NCBI GenBank assembly: GCA_013821455.1
Contig: JACDGS010000018.1
Coordinates: 16,082-80,081 of the forward strand
Direction: 5' to 3'
DNA: 64,000 bases
DNA from: Chthoniobacterales bacterium
GTDB lineage: Bacteria > Verrucomicrobiota > Verrucomicrobiia > Chthoniobacterales > UBA10450
Shown here: positions 41,880 through 52,201 of the stretch, piece by piece
How positions within the stretch are numbered: the first letter of the stretch is position 1
Layout: the number at the start of each line of letters is the position of its first letter
The notes under the pieces: model-generated
Databases searched by the model: none
What the model was told of the DNA's origin: nothing
Seen by the model: the letters and a program-made list of their open reading frames with translations, nothing else
Translations under genes and position numbers: made by a program

Positions 41880-44171
41880 ATGTTAAGTCGAACCATGAGG
41901 CTCATTACTCTTCTTTCATTCGGTCTCGTGTTACTGCTGCGGCCCGAAATTTCGCAGGCCACGCAAGCCGATGACACCACGATCACGATCGGCGTTAAGA
42001 CGCCTGGGCCGGTGCCATTCATCAGCCAGGTCGCTCTTAGTGCGAGCGACACGATCGTCATTAAGTCGATTCAATTTTCCATCGCCCCTAAGAATGGCTC
42101 AGTGACTCGTCCACTTTCGGGCACGTACTCGGCGGCTTATCTGAGCGACCGCGGCGATCTGCAGACTAACGGCACGATCTATCTTCCGGTTTACGGCCTC
42201 TACGATGGCTACACGAATAATGTCACCCTGACTTATAACTTCGTCGATGGCTCTTCGAAGCAAGCGACCACGACCATCACCACGGCCCCTTTTGATGATC
42301 CTTGCGGTTATAAGAATCCGACCGTCTTACAGGCGAGAACCAAGGACACCAGTCTAAGTTATGACTATCTGATGGTGAAGGAGCGTTGTGACAAATATGC
42401 GCCCGCTATCCTGGACACTGACGGGGCTCTCCGCTGGGTGGGGACCGCCTTTATCGCGGATATCAGCGCCACTTTTTACGATAACTCGGTCTTCATTGCC
42501 AGCGGCACGAGTCTTTATCGCATAGATCTCGATGGCACGGTCACGTTCCTGCATGACTACTCCGATATTGGGGTTACCTTTATTCATCATAACATCGATC
42601 GCGGGAAATTTGGATTGATCCTCGACGTTCAGACTGCGAGTTACTACCAGTCGACTAACCTGGAGGTGGATACTTCGGGTAACGTGATAAAGATTTGGGA
42701 TATGGCCGCAATTATTAGCGCAGCCATGACGGCGGGAGGCGATGACCCCAGCCAGTTCGTCTATCCGGCTCCGAACGATTGGTGGCACAATAACTCAGTC
42801 GTTTACAATCGCGCGGATGACTCATTGATTATTTCCAGCCGGGAAAACTTCGTTATTTGCCTGGATTATTCCACGAATGCCATCAAGTGGATACTCGGAG
42901 ACACGACCAAGAAATGGCATATTTTTCCGTCGCTCGCTCAATACGCGCTGACTCTGGCGCCGGGGAGCCTGCCCCCAATCGGACAGCACGCCGTCTCATT
43001 CAGTTATGACCAGCACTTACTGTTGTATGATAACGGTGAAGGGGGCTTTTTCCAGCAACCTGGTGGGCTGACACGAGGCTACTCCGCGCCGCGCAAGTAT
43101 CAGCTAAATCTGGAAACCCGGGTGGCCACGGAAGTCTGGAACTACGAGGTGAACCAATCCATCTTTAACTACATTTGCAGCAGCATCTATGAAGATGCGC
43201 CTCTCAATTATTTGATTGATTATTCCGTTGTGCCTGCCCCATCGGACGGTTCGCTTCACCCTCAGCTTCTCGGGTTAAATGCCGCGGGCGAGAAAGTCTT
43301 CTCTTATCAATATGGGGCGAGTGAGTTTTGTAACACCGCGTTTAACTCGATTCCGCTTCATCTCGACAGCACTAAGTTTCCCGCGGTCGGACCCCAAGCA
43401 CTCAATATCTCCACTCGCGGCAGCATCTCCACGGGCGATAATGTCCTCATTGCGGGCTTCATCATTACCGGCAACGAGAGCAAGACTGTAGCACTGCGCC
43501 TTCTCGGACCATCGCTGGCCCAGTCCGGGGTGGGCGATTTTCTGGCCGATCCTGTCCTGAGCTTGTATAACTCCTCCGGCCATCTCGTCGCGACGAACGA
43601 TGATTGGCAAAGCGATCCCGCGGCAGCAGCGGAGCTAACCGCAAACCATCTTGCGCCAGGTAATGCGGCGGAAGCCGCACTGGTGGCGACCCTGGCACCT
43701 GCTACTTACACGGCGGTAGGCTCTAGCAAAGGTGGAGATGTCGGGATAGGACTGGTGGAGGCCTACGATTTATCGCCGCTTTCGGGCTCGCGGCTGGCTA
43801 ACATTAGTACGCGAGGTTTAGTGGGCGCGGGCGAGAATGTCCTCATCAGCGGTTTTATTGTCGGAGACCTGGATAATGCCAGCGTCATCATTCGCGCGCT
43901 GGGACCCTCGCTCGCTCCCGCGATTAGCAATCCTTTAAGCAATCCGCGGCTCACCGTCTATGACGGCAATGGCGTTGCGCTGACCAGCAACGACGATTGG
44001 CAGGACGACCCAAACAAGCTAGACATCATCAAAGACGGTCTTGCTCCTAACGACGTCTTGGAGGCGGCTACGCTGTTGCATCCGCCCGCTGGCGTGTATT
44101 CGGTCGTCGTCGCGGGCGAGGATGACCCCGATGGAACCGCGCTGGTGGAAGTCTACGATCTCGATCCCTAG
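41880..44171 (+). CDS. Secreted arylsulfotransferase-like protein 2 (ASST family) with C-terminal repeats
   Basis: 763 residues from the ATG at 41880; MRL at 41895 is an alternative start. Signal peptide LITLLSFGLVLLLRPEISQA. Same architecture as its upstream neighbour, starting 7 bases after the stop of gene 1: propeller with FIHHNIDRGKFG, WWHNNSVVYNRADDSLIISSRENF and IGQHAVSFSYD, then two ISTRG/ALGPSL repeats ending VEVYDLDP. All putative catalytic His and Arg positions are conserved. Long blocks such as NRADDSLIISSRENFVI are identical among the three copies, while the C-terminal repeats differ more. Confidence 0.8.
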   Translation: MLSRTMRLITLLSFGLVLLLRPEISQATQADDTTITIGVKTPGPVPFISQVALSASDTIVIKSIQFSIAPKNGSVTRPLSGTYSAAYLSDRGDLQTNGTIYLPVYGLYDGYTNNVTLTYNFVDGSSKQATTTITTAPFDDPCGYKNPTVLQARTKDTSLSYDYLMVKERCDKYAPAILDTDGALRWVGTAFIADISATFYDNSVFIASGTSLYRIDLDGTVTFLHDYSDIGVTFIHHNIDRGKFGLILDVQTASYYQSTNLEVDTSGNVIKIWDMAAIISAAMTAGGDDPSQFVYPAPNDWWHNNSVVYNRADDSLIISSRENFVICLDYSTNAIKWILGDTTKKWHIFPSLAQYALTLAPGSLPPIGQHAVSFSYDQHLLLYDNGEGGFFQQPGGLTRGYSAPRKYQLNLETRVATEVWNYEVNQSIFNYICSSIYEDAPLNYLIDYSVVPAPSDGSLHPQLLGLNAAGEKVFSYQYGASEFCNTAFNSIPLHLDSTKFPAVGPQALNISTRGSISTGDNVLIAGFIITGNESKTVALRLLGPSLAQSGVGDFLADPVLSLYNSSGHLVATNDDWQSDPAAAAELTANHLAPGNAAEAALVATLAPATYTAVGSSKGGDVGIGLVEAYDLSPLSGSRLANISTRGLVGAGENVLISGFIVGDLDNASVIIRALGPSLAPAISNPLSNPRLTVYDGNGVALTSNDDWQDDPNKLDIIKDGLAPNDVLEAATLLHPPAGVYSVVVAGEDDPDGTALVEVYDLDP

Positions 44172-44307
44172 TTTAACGCGGCGTCAAATCCCTTTCTCTC
44201 GCTCAACAAAAGATTCGAAAAATTAGCTGGCGCTGCTCATAATTTCGGACAGACTCCCTACGCTTTCGAAGAAGCAGCGATCTTAATTCTATTAAATTAT
44301 CAAAACT

Positions 44308-46632
44308 ATGAAAACCCGCTCTCCCATCATTAGCAGCCTACTTCTAATTCTCTCGGCAGCCCTGGCGCACGCTACCCAGGCCGATGACACCACGATTACC
44401 GTCACCGCGCAAAATGCCGGCCCGACTGCTTTCATCAGTCAGCTCACCTTAACGGCAAGCGCCACGACGACGATTAAGAACATTCAGTTTACCATCGCTC
44501 CAAAGACCGGAGCCTTGGCGCGGCCTCTCTCCGGCGCCTATTCGCGCGATTATCTCGTGAGTAAGGGGTACCTTACTCCACCCAGTAACCAAATTTTCCT
44601 TCCCGTTTACGGACTTTACGCTGGCCTTACCAACACCGTTACTCTGACTTACAATTTTCTCGATGGCTCCTCCAACAGTAGCACGGTAAGCATTACTACC
44701 CCGAGTTTCGACGATCAGGGCTGTGGCTACAATAGCCCTACGGTTCTCAAGGCGCGGAGCAGCGCCGTCGTTCTTAGCTATGACTACATCTTCATCCGCT
44801 CGGGTTGCGGCACTTACTCGCCGGTGATTATAGACACCGACGGGGCGTTACGCTGGGTCAGCACCATGGGTGTCCCAAGCGCACTGACTGGCGCCAGCGA
44901 ATTCTATAACGCCTCGGTCTACGAAGGTATTGGCAGCCTCTTCTATCGGGTAGATCTCGATGGCACTGTGACCATGCTACACGACTATTCCGCGACCGAT
45001 AACGTTGTTAACTTCCACCATAACATCGATCCGGGTAAGGCAGGTCTGTTACTCGAAGCAGATACGACGACTCAATATGAGGCGACGATTCTGGATGTAG
45101 ATTTCACTGGCGCCGTAGTTAAGACCTTCGACATGTCCCAGATCATTAGCGCAGCGATGATCGCCGGTGGCGATGATCCTACTCAGTTTGTTCATCCTGC
45201 GCCGTTGGATTGGTTCCATAACAACGCCGCTACCTACAACCGGGCTGATGACTCGGTCATCATCTCGAGTCGCGAAAACTTCGTCATTTGCATCGATTAC
45301 GAAACGAGCACGATCAAGTGGATTCTTGGCGATAAGACCAAGAGATGGTTTCAATTTCCTTCTCTCGCTGCCTTTGCCTTGGATCTGACGCCCGGCAGTC
45401 TTCCACCCATAGGTCAGCATGCTACCTCGCTGACTTACGACAACGATCTGCTTTTGTTTGATGATGGTTATCCTAGCACCCTCCAAATGCCTCCAGGTGT
45501 ATCGCGGACGTACTCCAGTCCACGGAAGTATCAATTGAACTTGACGGACGTGAGCAGCACCACAAATCCCGGCACCGCAACGGTGGTTTGGAACTACGAG
45601 CAGAACCAGAGTGTCTTTAGCGCGATTTGCAGCAGCGTCTACGAAGATGCGCCGAACAGCTACCTCATCGACTATGCGGCGATAGGCTTTCCCACGACCG
45701 TGCAGGATCTCGCACAGATTCTGGGAGTAAACGCCGTCGGCGAACAGGCCTTCTATTACCAATACAACACTTTTCTGTGTAACACTGCCTATAACTCCCT
45801 TCCGATACACTTGGAAAATACCAAGTTTCCTGTTATCGGACCACAGGCGCTTAACCTCTCCACTCGCGGAGATATCTCTAACAGCGATAACTCACTTATC
45901 GGCGGATTTATCGTCACAGGCACGATGAGTAAGGAAGTCGCTCTGCGCGTGCTCGGGCCCTCTCTGGCCGGCCCTGGGGTCACCTCGCCGCTGGCTAACC
46001 CTTCTCTTACTCTGCATGACTCCACCGGAGCCGTGATCGCGATGAACGATGACTGGCAGACCGATCCGAACGCGGCCACGCTGACGGCCGATGGCCTGGC
46101 GCCGTCCGATCCGCTGGAAGCTGCAACAGTGCAGACTTTGGCGCCCGGCACTTATACCGTCGTCGCCACCAGCGCCGATGGCGGTAGTGGGGTTGGCTTG
46201 ATCGAAGCCTACGATCTCTCACCTGGGACGGGTGCGTTGGCTAATATCAGCACCCGGGGCCTTGTCGGCACCGGTGAAGATGTCCTTATTAATGGCTTCA
46301 TTGTGGGCGATGCCGGTAATGCTTCGGTCATCATTCGCGCGCTCGGGCCATCGCTCGCCTCCGCCGGGATAAGTAACCCGCTCGCTAATCCTTATCTTAC
46401 TATCTACGATAGCAACGGCGTTTCGATCGCGGCTAACGACAATTGGCAGACCGATCCCAATCATCTCGAGGTGGTGAAGAATGGACTTGCTCCTACGGAC
46501 GACACTGAGTCTGCCATCGTCCTACATCCGCCCGCGGGACTATATACGGCGATCGTTAGTGGAGCCGGCGGCGGCACGGGCGTTGCCTTGGTCGAAGTTT
46601 ACGACTTAGACCAACCAGCACCCTCGCCCTAA
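44308..46632 (+). CDS. Secreted arylsulfotransferase-like protein 3 (ASST family) with C-terminal repeats
   Basis: 774 residues from ATG at 44308 with a signal peptide (SPIISSLLLILSAALAHA). Third copy of the family, 136 bases after gene 2, so perhaps separately expressed. Catalytic-type motifs NFHHNIDPGKAG, WFHNNAATYNRADDSVIISSRENF and IGQHATSLTYD are kept. Inside there is a few-residue insertion (TDVSSTTNPGTATVVWNYE) that the other two lack. The C-terminal pair of repeats is complete. Its TAA stop lies in a CCCTAACGA imperfect motif. Three copies in tandem suggest selection for dosage or for different acceptors. Confidence 0.8.
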   Translation: MKTRSPIISSLLLILSAALAHATQADDTTITVTAQNAGPTAFISQLTLTASATTTIKNIQFTIAPKTGALARPLSGAYSRDYLVSKGYLTPPSNQIFLPVYGLYAGLTNTVTLTYNFLDGSSNSSTVSITTPSFDDQGCGYNSPTVLKARSSAVVLSYDYIFIRSGCGTYSPVIIDTDGALRWVSTMGVPSALTGASEFYNASVYEGIGSLFYRVDLDGTVTMLHDYSATDNVVNFHHNIDPGKAGLLLEADTTTQYEATILDVDFTGAVVKTFDMSQIISAAMIAGGDDPTQFVHPAPLDWFHNNAATYNRADDSVIISSRENFVICIDYETSTIKWILGDKTKRWFQFPSLAAFALDLTPGSLPPIGQHATSLTYDNDLLLFDDGYPSTLQMPPGVSRTYSSPRKYQLNLTDVSSTTNPGTATVVWNYEQNQSVFSAICSSVYEDAPNSYLIDYAAIGFPTTVQDLAQILGVNAVGEQAFYYQYNTFLCNTAYNSLPIHLENTKFPVIGPQALNLSTRGDISNSDNSLIGGFIVTGTMSKEVALRVLGPSLAGPGVTSPLANPSLTLHDSTGAVIAMNDDWQTDPNAATLTADGLAPSDPLEAATVQTLAPGTYTVVATSADGGSGVGLIEAYDLSPGTGALANISTRGLVGTGEDVLINGFIVGDAGNASVIIRALGPSLASAGISNPLANPYLTIYDSNGVSIAANDNWQTDPNHLEVVKNGLAPTDDTESAIVLHPPAGLYTAIVSGAGGGTGVALVEVYDLDQPAPSP

Positions 46633-46759
46633 CGATAGCCTGCGCGCAGGCGGAAAAGGTCTTAGGAAATGGAGTGACTTGGGGTCACGGTCGCGCGGGC
46701 GACCCGTCTCAGGTCGTTTCCATCAATATCCCGGGAGAAATTTCCCATACAAACACGCG

Positions 46760-46799
46760 TGTCCTCCTGCGCGAAGCGCAGCGGAATCGAGGGATGACA
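46760..46799. repeat. Partial dispersed hairpin repeat (copy i)
   Basis: Short remnant: TGTCCTCCTGCGCGAAGCGC, then GGAATCGAGGGATGACA. Only the outer arms remain and the inner hairpin is lost. It lies between the third ASST gene and sdhC, in the 294-base gap 46633-46926, in which I see nothing else. Confidence 0.6.
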
Positions 46800-46926
46800 G
46801 CGAGCAAGAAGCGTCGATGAGCTCACGTCACCCCGCACGCGTGGGCTTTTCCCCCTCCTCGCTTGACTCGGAATACGCGCCTTCTAATTTCTGCGCACCG
46901 CCGCGTCGAAGCGCGGAAATAATCTC

Positions 46927-47622
46927 GTGACTTCCATCGCCGCCTTTCATCGCTCATCCGTCGGACGAAAGATGATCGTGGCGGTGACTGGAGTTATCCT
47001 GATCCTATTCGTGATCGGCCATCTCCTTGGTAATCTGCAAATCTTCCTCGGGCCGGCTTGGATCAATGGTTATGCCGAGCATCTGCGCGATCTCGGTCCC
47101 CTGCTTTGGGTTATCCGCGCTTTCCTCCTGGTCGATGTCGTGGCGCATATCTATTATACCGTAAGGCTGGCGATCGAGAATCGGCGCGCACGCCCGACGA
47201 GTTATCGGCGAAAGGACACGGTAAAGGCTACCTTCGCTTCGCGACACATGGTCATGAGTGGCTTGATTGTCCTTGCCTTTATTATCTTCCACCTCCTGCA
47301 ATTTTCCTTTCGCACCACCGATCCGCGCTTCGCAATTTTACCGGCGGATCCGCTCGGACACTACGATGTCTATACGATGATGGTGCTCGGGTTTTCCAGC
47401 CCGCTCGTTTCAGGTTTTTACATCCTCGCGCTTTTCCTGCTCGCGCTGCATTTGAGTCATGGCTCGTCGAGCTTCTTTCAGTCGTTAGGCTTGAATAATA
47501 AGAATCTGACTCCGCGACTGGCGCAGGGTGGAAGAATCTTTGCCTGGCTACTTTTCGTTGGTTATAGCTCCATCCCCGTCGCTGTGCTGCTGGGCTGGGT
47601 TACTTTGCGAACGCACTCATGA
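46927..47622 (+). CDS. sdhC: Succinate dehydrogenase cytochrome b subunit (b558 type)
   Basis: 231 residues from a GTG at 46927. Five hydrophobic segments and conserved His for two b hemes: [16 protein letters not shown] (first helix), [19 protein letters not shown] (second), [22 protein letters not shown] (third), [20 protein letters not shown] (fourth), plus a last helix. This is the single-polypeptide, di-heme cytochrome of B. subtilis-type succinate:quinone oxidoreductase, found in Verrucomicrobiota, Bacteroidota and Firmicutes. It anchors SdhAB and passes electrons to the quinone pool, or the reverse. The sdhA gene overlaps by 4 bases (ATGA). Confidence 0.93.
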   Translation: MTSIAAFHRSSVGRKMIVAVTGVILILFVIGHLLGNLQIFLGPAWINGYAEHLRDLGPLLWVIRAFLLVDVVAHIYYTVRLAIENRRARPTSYRRKDTVKATFASRHMVMSGLIVLAFIIFHLLQFSFRTTDPRFAILPADPLGHYDVYTMMVLGFSSPLVSGFYILALFLLALHLSHGSSSFFQSLGLNNKNLTPRLAQGGRIFAWLLFVGYSSIPVAVLLGWVTLRTHS

Positions 47623-49553
47623 TCGGCTCGCTCGAATCCCGCATCCCGGATGGGCCGCTGGCGGAGAAGTGGCGCAAGCATCAGAATAATTCTCGACTCG
47701 TAGCGCCTAACAATCGTCGGCGCTTTGAGATTATCATCGTCGGCACTGGGTTAGCCGGTGGTTCTGCGGCCGCGACGCTGGGTGAGCAGGGTTATAACGT
47801 TAAGTCTTTCTGCTACCAGGATAGCGCTCGTCGTGCACATAGCATCGCCGCACAGGGCGGCATCAATGCGGCGAAGAATTACCCTAACGACGGTGATAGT
47901 GTTTACCGTCTCTTTTACGATACGATAAAAGGCGGCGATTTCCGCTCTCGGGAAGCGAACGTTTATCGCCTCGCGGAAGTTTCCAACCTCATCATCGATC
48001 AATGTGTGGCTCAGGGCGTGCCGTTCGCGCGTGAGTACGGCGGGTTACTGGCGAATAGGTCTTTTGGCGGTGCACAAGTCTCGCGCACCTTTTATGCACG
48101 CGGACAAACTGGTCAGCAGTTATTGCTGGGAGCTTATCAGGCACTCAGTCGCCAAGTCGCGGCCGGAACGGTGAAAATGTTCCCGCAAACCGAGATGCTC
48201 GATCTGGTTTTGGTGGATGGTCACGCCAAAGGAATTATCACGCGGAATCTTATCACGGGTGAAATCGTCCGGCATGCGGCCGATGCGGTTGTGCTAGCAA
48301 CCGGTGGTTATGGGAATGTCTTCTATCTCTCGACTAATGCGCGCGGTTGTAATGTTACCGCGACTTATCGTGCCTATAAGAAGGGTGCGCTCTTTGCCAA
48401 TCCTTGTTACACACAGATTCATCCTACCTGCATCCCGGTGTCTGGTCAGCACCAATCGAAGCTGACTCTTATGTCCGAGTCACTCCGGAATGATGGCCGC
48501 GTCTGGGTGCCGAAGAAGAAGAACGATCACCGTGCACCTAACGAGATCCCGGAAGGGGAGCGTGATTACTACCTCGAGCGTAAGTATCCTAGTTTTGGAA
48601 ATCTCGCGCCGCGTGATATCTCTTCGCGCAGCGCCAAGGAAGTGTGCGATGAGGGACGCGGCGTCGGTGAGACAGGGCGCGGTGTCTATCTCGATTTCAA
48701 GGAAGCCATCGCGCGTCTGGGTGAGAACACTATCCGCGAACGTTACGGCAATCTCTTTGATATCTACGGAAAGATAACCGGTGATAATGCTTACGAAAAG
48801 CCGATGCGCATTTATCCGGCGGTGCATTACACCATGGGGGGCCTGTGGGTTGATTATAATCTGATGAGTAACATCCCGGGTCTTCATGTGCTCGGTGAAG
48901 CAAACTTCTCCGACCATGGCGCCAACCGCCTTGGTGCGAGCGCGCTGATGCAGGGACTGGCTGATGGCTACTTTGTCCTGCCTTACACTTTGCCTAACTA
49001 TCTCGCGGGTCAGATAGGAAAGCGGCCCGCACCTGACCATCCGGAATTCCTCCGCGCTGAGAGCGAAGTTCGTGGGCGGATTCAGCACTTACTCGATCTC
49101 GACGGTGCGCGTTCTGTTGACTCCTTCCATCGCGAACTTGGGCTCTTACTTTGGGATAAGTGTGGCATGGCGCGTAATGCTGCTGGGTTACAGGAAGCGA
49201 TCGAGAGAATCCCGCAGCTGCGCGAGGAATTTTGGTCGCCTAACGGTGGCGTCAGTGTGCTCGGCAAAGGCGAGACTTTTAACCAGTCGCTGGAACGCGC
49301 CGGTCGCGTCGCAGATTTCCTGGAATTCGGCGAACTGATGTGCCGCGACGCGCTGGCGCGTGATGAGTCATGTGGCGGACATTTCCGCGAAGAGCACCAG
49401 ACGGCCGAAGGAGAAGCGTTGCGCGACGACGATAACTTCGCCGATGTTTTCGCCTGGGAATACCAAGGTAACGGCAAGCCTAACGAACCGATCCTCCACC
49501 AGGAGCCGCTGCATTTTGAGTCAGTGCAGTTAGCGACCCGGAGTTATAAGTGA
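47619..49553 (+). CDS. sdhA: Succinate dehydrogenase/fumarate reductase flavoprotein subunit
   Basis: 644 residues. FAD-binding start [24 protein letters not shown], covalent-flavin histidine region [40 protein letters not shown], and substrate-site residues in THPTC-like IHPTCIP and [40 protein letters not shown]. Capping domain and C-terminal helical domain are complete. With SdhC and SdhB it oxidises succinate to fumarate. The first 35 residues are an N-terminal extension typical of this B. subtilis-like type. Its codons are rich in TAC, TAT and CTT compared with the first 29 kb. Confidence 0.95.
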   Translation: MIGSLESRIPDGPLAEKWRKHQNNSRLVAPNNRRRFEIIIVGTGLAGGSAAATLGEQGYNVKSFCYQDSARRAHSIAAQGGINAAKNYPNDGDSVYRLFYDTIKGGDFRSREANVYRLAEVSNLIIDQCVAQGVPFAREYGGLLANRSFGGAQVSRTFYARGQTGQQLLLGAYQALSRQVAAGTVKMFPQTEMLDLVLVDGHAKGIITRNLITGEIVRHAADAVVLATGGYGNVFYLSTNARGCNVTATYRAYKKGALFANPCYTQIHPTCIPVSGQHQSKLTLMSESLRNDGRVWVPKKKNDHRAPNEIPEGERDYYLERKYPSFGNLAPRDISSRSAKEVCDEGRGVGETGRGVYLDFKEAIARLGENTIRERYGNLFDIYGKITGDNAYEKPMRIYPAVHYTMGGLWVDYNLMSNIPGLHVLGEANFSDHGANRLGASALMQGLADGYFVLPYTLPNYLAGQIGKRPAPDHPEFLRAESEVRGRIQHLLDLDGARSVDSFHRELGLLLWDKCGMARNAAGLQEAIERIPQLREEFWSPNGGVSVLGKGETFNQSLERAGRVADFLEFGELMCRDALARDESCGGHFREEHQTAEGEALRDDDNFADVFAWEYQGNGKPNEPILHQEPLHFESVQLATRSYK

Positions 49554-49563
49554 CCTTCCACTC

Positions 49564-50319
49564 ATGAAGTTCAAACTCAAGATCTGGCGTCAGGATTCCG
49601 CTAAGAGCAAAGGCGGGATGAAGCGTTATGAGATCGATCAGGTTTCGGAGAATACATCATTTCTCGAGATGCTCGATATCTTGAACGAGCAACTCGTTAA
49701 TAGTGGCGAAGAGCCAGTAGCGTTTGACTCCGATTGCCGCGAAGGCATTTGCGGCACCTGTAGCCTAACGATAAATGGAGAAGCACACGGGCCTTCTCAC
49801 CCGGCCGCGGCCTGCCAGCTTTACATGCGGCAGTTTAAGGACGGGGAGACCATTACAGTCGAACCATTTCGCGTCCGCTCTTTCCCGATCGTGAAGGACC
49901 TCGTCATCGACCGGAGCGCGCTGGATCGCATCGTCCAGGCAGGCGGATTCGTTAGCGCGCGCACCGGCTCGGCGCCGGAGGCGAACTCGACGCCGATCCC
50001 GAAACACAACGCCGATCTGGCGATGGAAGCGGCCGCGTGCATCGGTTGCGGAGCATGCGCCGCAGCGTGCCCAAATGCGTCCGCGATGCTTTTCACGTCC
50101 GCTAAGATTTCGCATCTGGCGTTTCTCCCTCAAGGCCAGGCCGAGCGTTCTCGTCGTGTTCTCGGGATGGTTAGGCAGATGGATGTGGAGGGTTTCGGTA
50201 ACTGCACCAACACCTACGAATGCGAAGCGGTGTGCCCGGCTGAAATCAGCGCGAGCTTCATCGCGAAAATGAATCGCGAATACGCGGTGGCGAGTCTGCG
50301 CGAGCGGATGGGCGAGTAG
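49564..50319 (+). CDS. sdhB: Succinate dehydrogenase iron-sulfur subunit
   Basis: 251 residues. Plant-type ferredoxin domain with CREGICGTCSLTING (2Fe-2S) and C-terminal alpha-helical ferredoxin domain with CIGCGACAAACPNA and CTNTYECEAVCP (4Fe-4S and 3Fe-4S sites). The N-terminal part (residues about 1-25) is longer than in E. coli SdhB, as usual for the b558 type. It starts 10 bases after sdhA and transfers electrons from FAD to the heme subunit. Ends a three-gene operon sdhCAB. Confidence 0.95.
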   Translation: MKFKLKIWRQDSAKSKGGMKRYEIDQVSENTSFLEMLDILNEQLVNSGEEPVAFDSDCREGICGTCSLTINGEAHGPSHPAAACQLYMRQFKDGETITVEPFRVRSFPIVKDLVIDRSALDRIVQAGGFVSARTGSAPEANSTPIPKHNADLAMEAAACIGCGACAAACPNASAMLFTSAKISHLAFLPQGQAERSRRVLGMVRQMDVEGFGNCTNTYECEAVCPAEISASFIAKMNREYAVASLRERMGE

Positions 50320-50440
50320 TCTTTTTCGCGCGCATTTCCACCGCTGCCTGCCCCGTGCAGAGTCCGCCTACCCTTCGAAGCCGATGTCTGGCTGGAAAAG
50401 TCTCTGAGCCGTCTAGAATATAAGAAGACTTATCGGCCCG

Positions 50441-52201
50441 ATGATGAAATTCGCTTACCGACCCAGCCCCGAAAGTCTTGCGCAGTGCTATGCGTTGTTG
50501 GCGAGCGCTCTTTTTCTCGTCACCGGCATTCTCTATCTCAGCTTTGGCTTTCTGCCGATGATTCATCACGATTTCTGGAGAAGCTACGACGTTCTTCTGA
50601 ATCACTCGTGGTGGCAGGCCGCGCTGCTAAAGTTCAATGGCCACTCTCTCTTTTTTCCGACGTTGCTCTGGGAGGCGCATCTGTATCTCTTCCATGGCAG
50701 CCAGGCGGTCTTGTTTTTTGTAGGACTAGCTCTCCTTCTCGCGACCTGCGCCTTGCTTATCGTTCCGATATGGCGGGACGCGGGGTGGAGCCTTACGGCA
50801 AAACTGGCGGCCACCCTTGTCCTTATCATCGGCAATTTCTGGATGGCGCGTGCGGGCATGCTCGAGTCCGCACCTTTTAGTTGCGCCTACTCACTCACCA
50901 TGGCGAGCTCGTTACTCGCCTTCCTCTGGCTGCCCGAGATGTCTGGGTCACCACATTCTCGACTGGCCGCTTTCATCGTGCTGGGCGGCGGGTTTTTCGC
51001 CACCTTTAGCCTTGGCTCTGGGCTACTGGTCTGGCCGACCTTACTACTTCTGGGTTGGGGTTTTCGCCTGCCCTACCGTTTTCTCACATTGGTCACGCTC
51101 GCCATGATAGGCACCGCGATTATTTATGCGCTGCTGCCGCCGCATTACCTCGACCAGCCGATGATCGATCCCCACGCCTGGTTTGCTACCGGTGCGGCGG
51201 AGGAGGTCGGCCAGTTCTGCCGGCTCCTCGGGGCACCCGTTGCCCTTGCCTTAAGCGCCTGGCGCGAAGGAATGCTCGAAAGTCAGGCCGCGCAAAAATA
51301 CCCTTTTGCCTTGTGGGGCGGAGTCATCGGTATCGCCTGGGCCATCGCCGCCGTGGTGCCCCACTTATGGCGGCGCGATGTGGCCGCGAACCGTCGCGCG
51401 GCCCTTGGACTAGCGCTGGTCACCTTCGACTTCCTGGTTTTCGTCATGATCGTGCTCAGCCGCAACCAACGTAACCATGAGGTTCCGAATGAGATCATCG
51501 CTCCACGTTACATTTTTTGGAGTACGCTTTTTTGGGCTGGTCTCTTTATTTTGGGACTCGACTGGGGCGAGCGGCATCCTCGATGGCGCCGGCTTGGTCT
51601 GCTCGTAGCTCTGACCATTCCTATTCTGGTCTGGCCCGAGCACACCCAGAAAGGTCTGCAATGGCGGCGCGCTCGCTTCTCGGCCACCGCAGGAGAGGCG
51701 ATGTTAATCACAGGCGTCGCCGATCCAGCGAAGATACTTTTCGCCGATCAGAGTCAGATCGATCGCGTCGTGCCGCAGCTGCGCGCCCATCGGTTGGATC
51801 TCTTTGCCTCCGGCTGGCAGGATTACGTCGGGCAACCGCTACCTCGATTTTTTCATGGGCAAGAGGACCTAACCGAATACCGCGCGGAAGCCAGCGTGAG
51901 CCGCCTCCTTGGGAGCAAAGACGATCGCGGTCCGATGCGAGTGAACGGCGCCTTCTCGTCAAAATCGGTCCCGAGCTTAATGGTCATCGTCGATTCCCGG
52001 GATACCATTGCAGGCATCGCCCGCAGCTGTCCTATGATTAACCTGATGAATCGATGGCTCTATCACGGTCAGAGCCCGCGCCGGCATTTGACCGGCTATA
52101 TCCTGTCCTACGATCCCGCCCTGCAGTATTACTTGCGGGCCGTAGGAGAGCGTGATTGCCTTTCCCAGATTGCCATCCCTATTACGTCCTTGCCTCGTTA
52201 G
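50441..52201 (+). CDS. Multi-spanning membrane protein, function unknown
   Basis: 586 residues with about ten to twelve hydrophobic segments over the first 410 residues (for example LASALFLVTGILYLSFGFLPM, AVLFFVGLALLLATCALLIV and AAFIVLGGGFFATFSLGSGLLVWP), then a soluble C-terminal part of about 170 residues (SATAGEAMLITGVADPAKILFADQSQIDRV). I do not recognise a family. The early motif IHHDFWRSYDVLLNHSWW resembles the first loop of GT-C-like or YfhO-like proteins, where an acidic/aromatic pair follows helix 1, but no diagnostic residues are clear. Its TAG stop lies in a CGTTAGGC motif. No neighbour suggests a role. Confidence 0.6.
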   Translation: MMKFAYRPSPESLAQCYALLASALFLVTGILYLSFGFLPMIHHDFWRSYDVLLNHSWWQAALLKFNGHSLFFPTLLWEAHLYLFHGSQAVLFFVGLALLLATCALLIVPIWRDAGWSLTAKLAATLVLIIGNFWMARAGMLESAPFSCAYSLTMASSLLAFLWLPEMSGSPHSRLAAFIVLGGGFFATFSLGSGLLVWPTLLLLGWGFRLPYRFLTLVTLAMIGTAIIYALLPPHYLDQPMIDPHAWFATGAAEEVGQFCRLLGAPVALALSAWREGMLESQAAQKYPFALWGGVIGIAWAIAAVVPHLWRRDVAANRRAALGLALVTFDFLVFVMIVLSRNQRNHEVPNEIIAPRYIFWSTLFWAGLFILGLDWGERHPRWRRLGLLVALTIPILVWPEHTQKGLQWRRARFSATAGEAMLITGVADPAKILFADQSQIDRVVPQLRAHRLDLFASGWQDYVGQPLPRFFHGQEDLTEYRAEASVSRLLGSKDDRGPMRVNGAFSSKSVPSLMVIVDSRDTIAGIARSCPMINLMNRWLYHGQSPRRHLTGYILSYDPALQYYLRAVGERDCLSQIAIPITSLPR

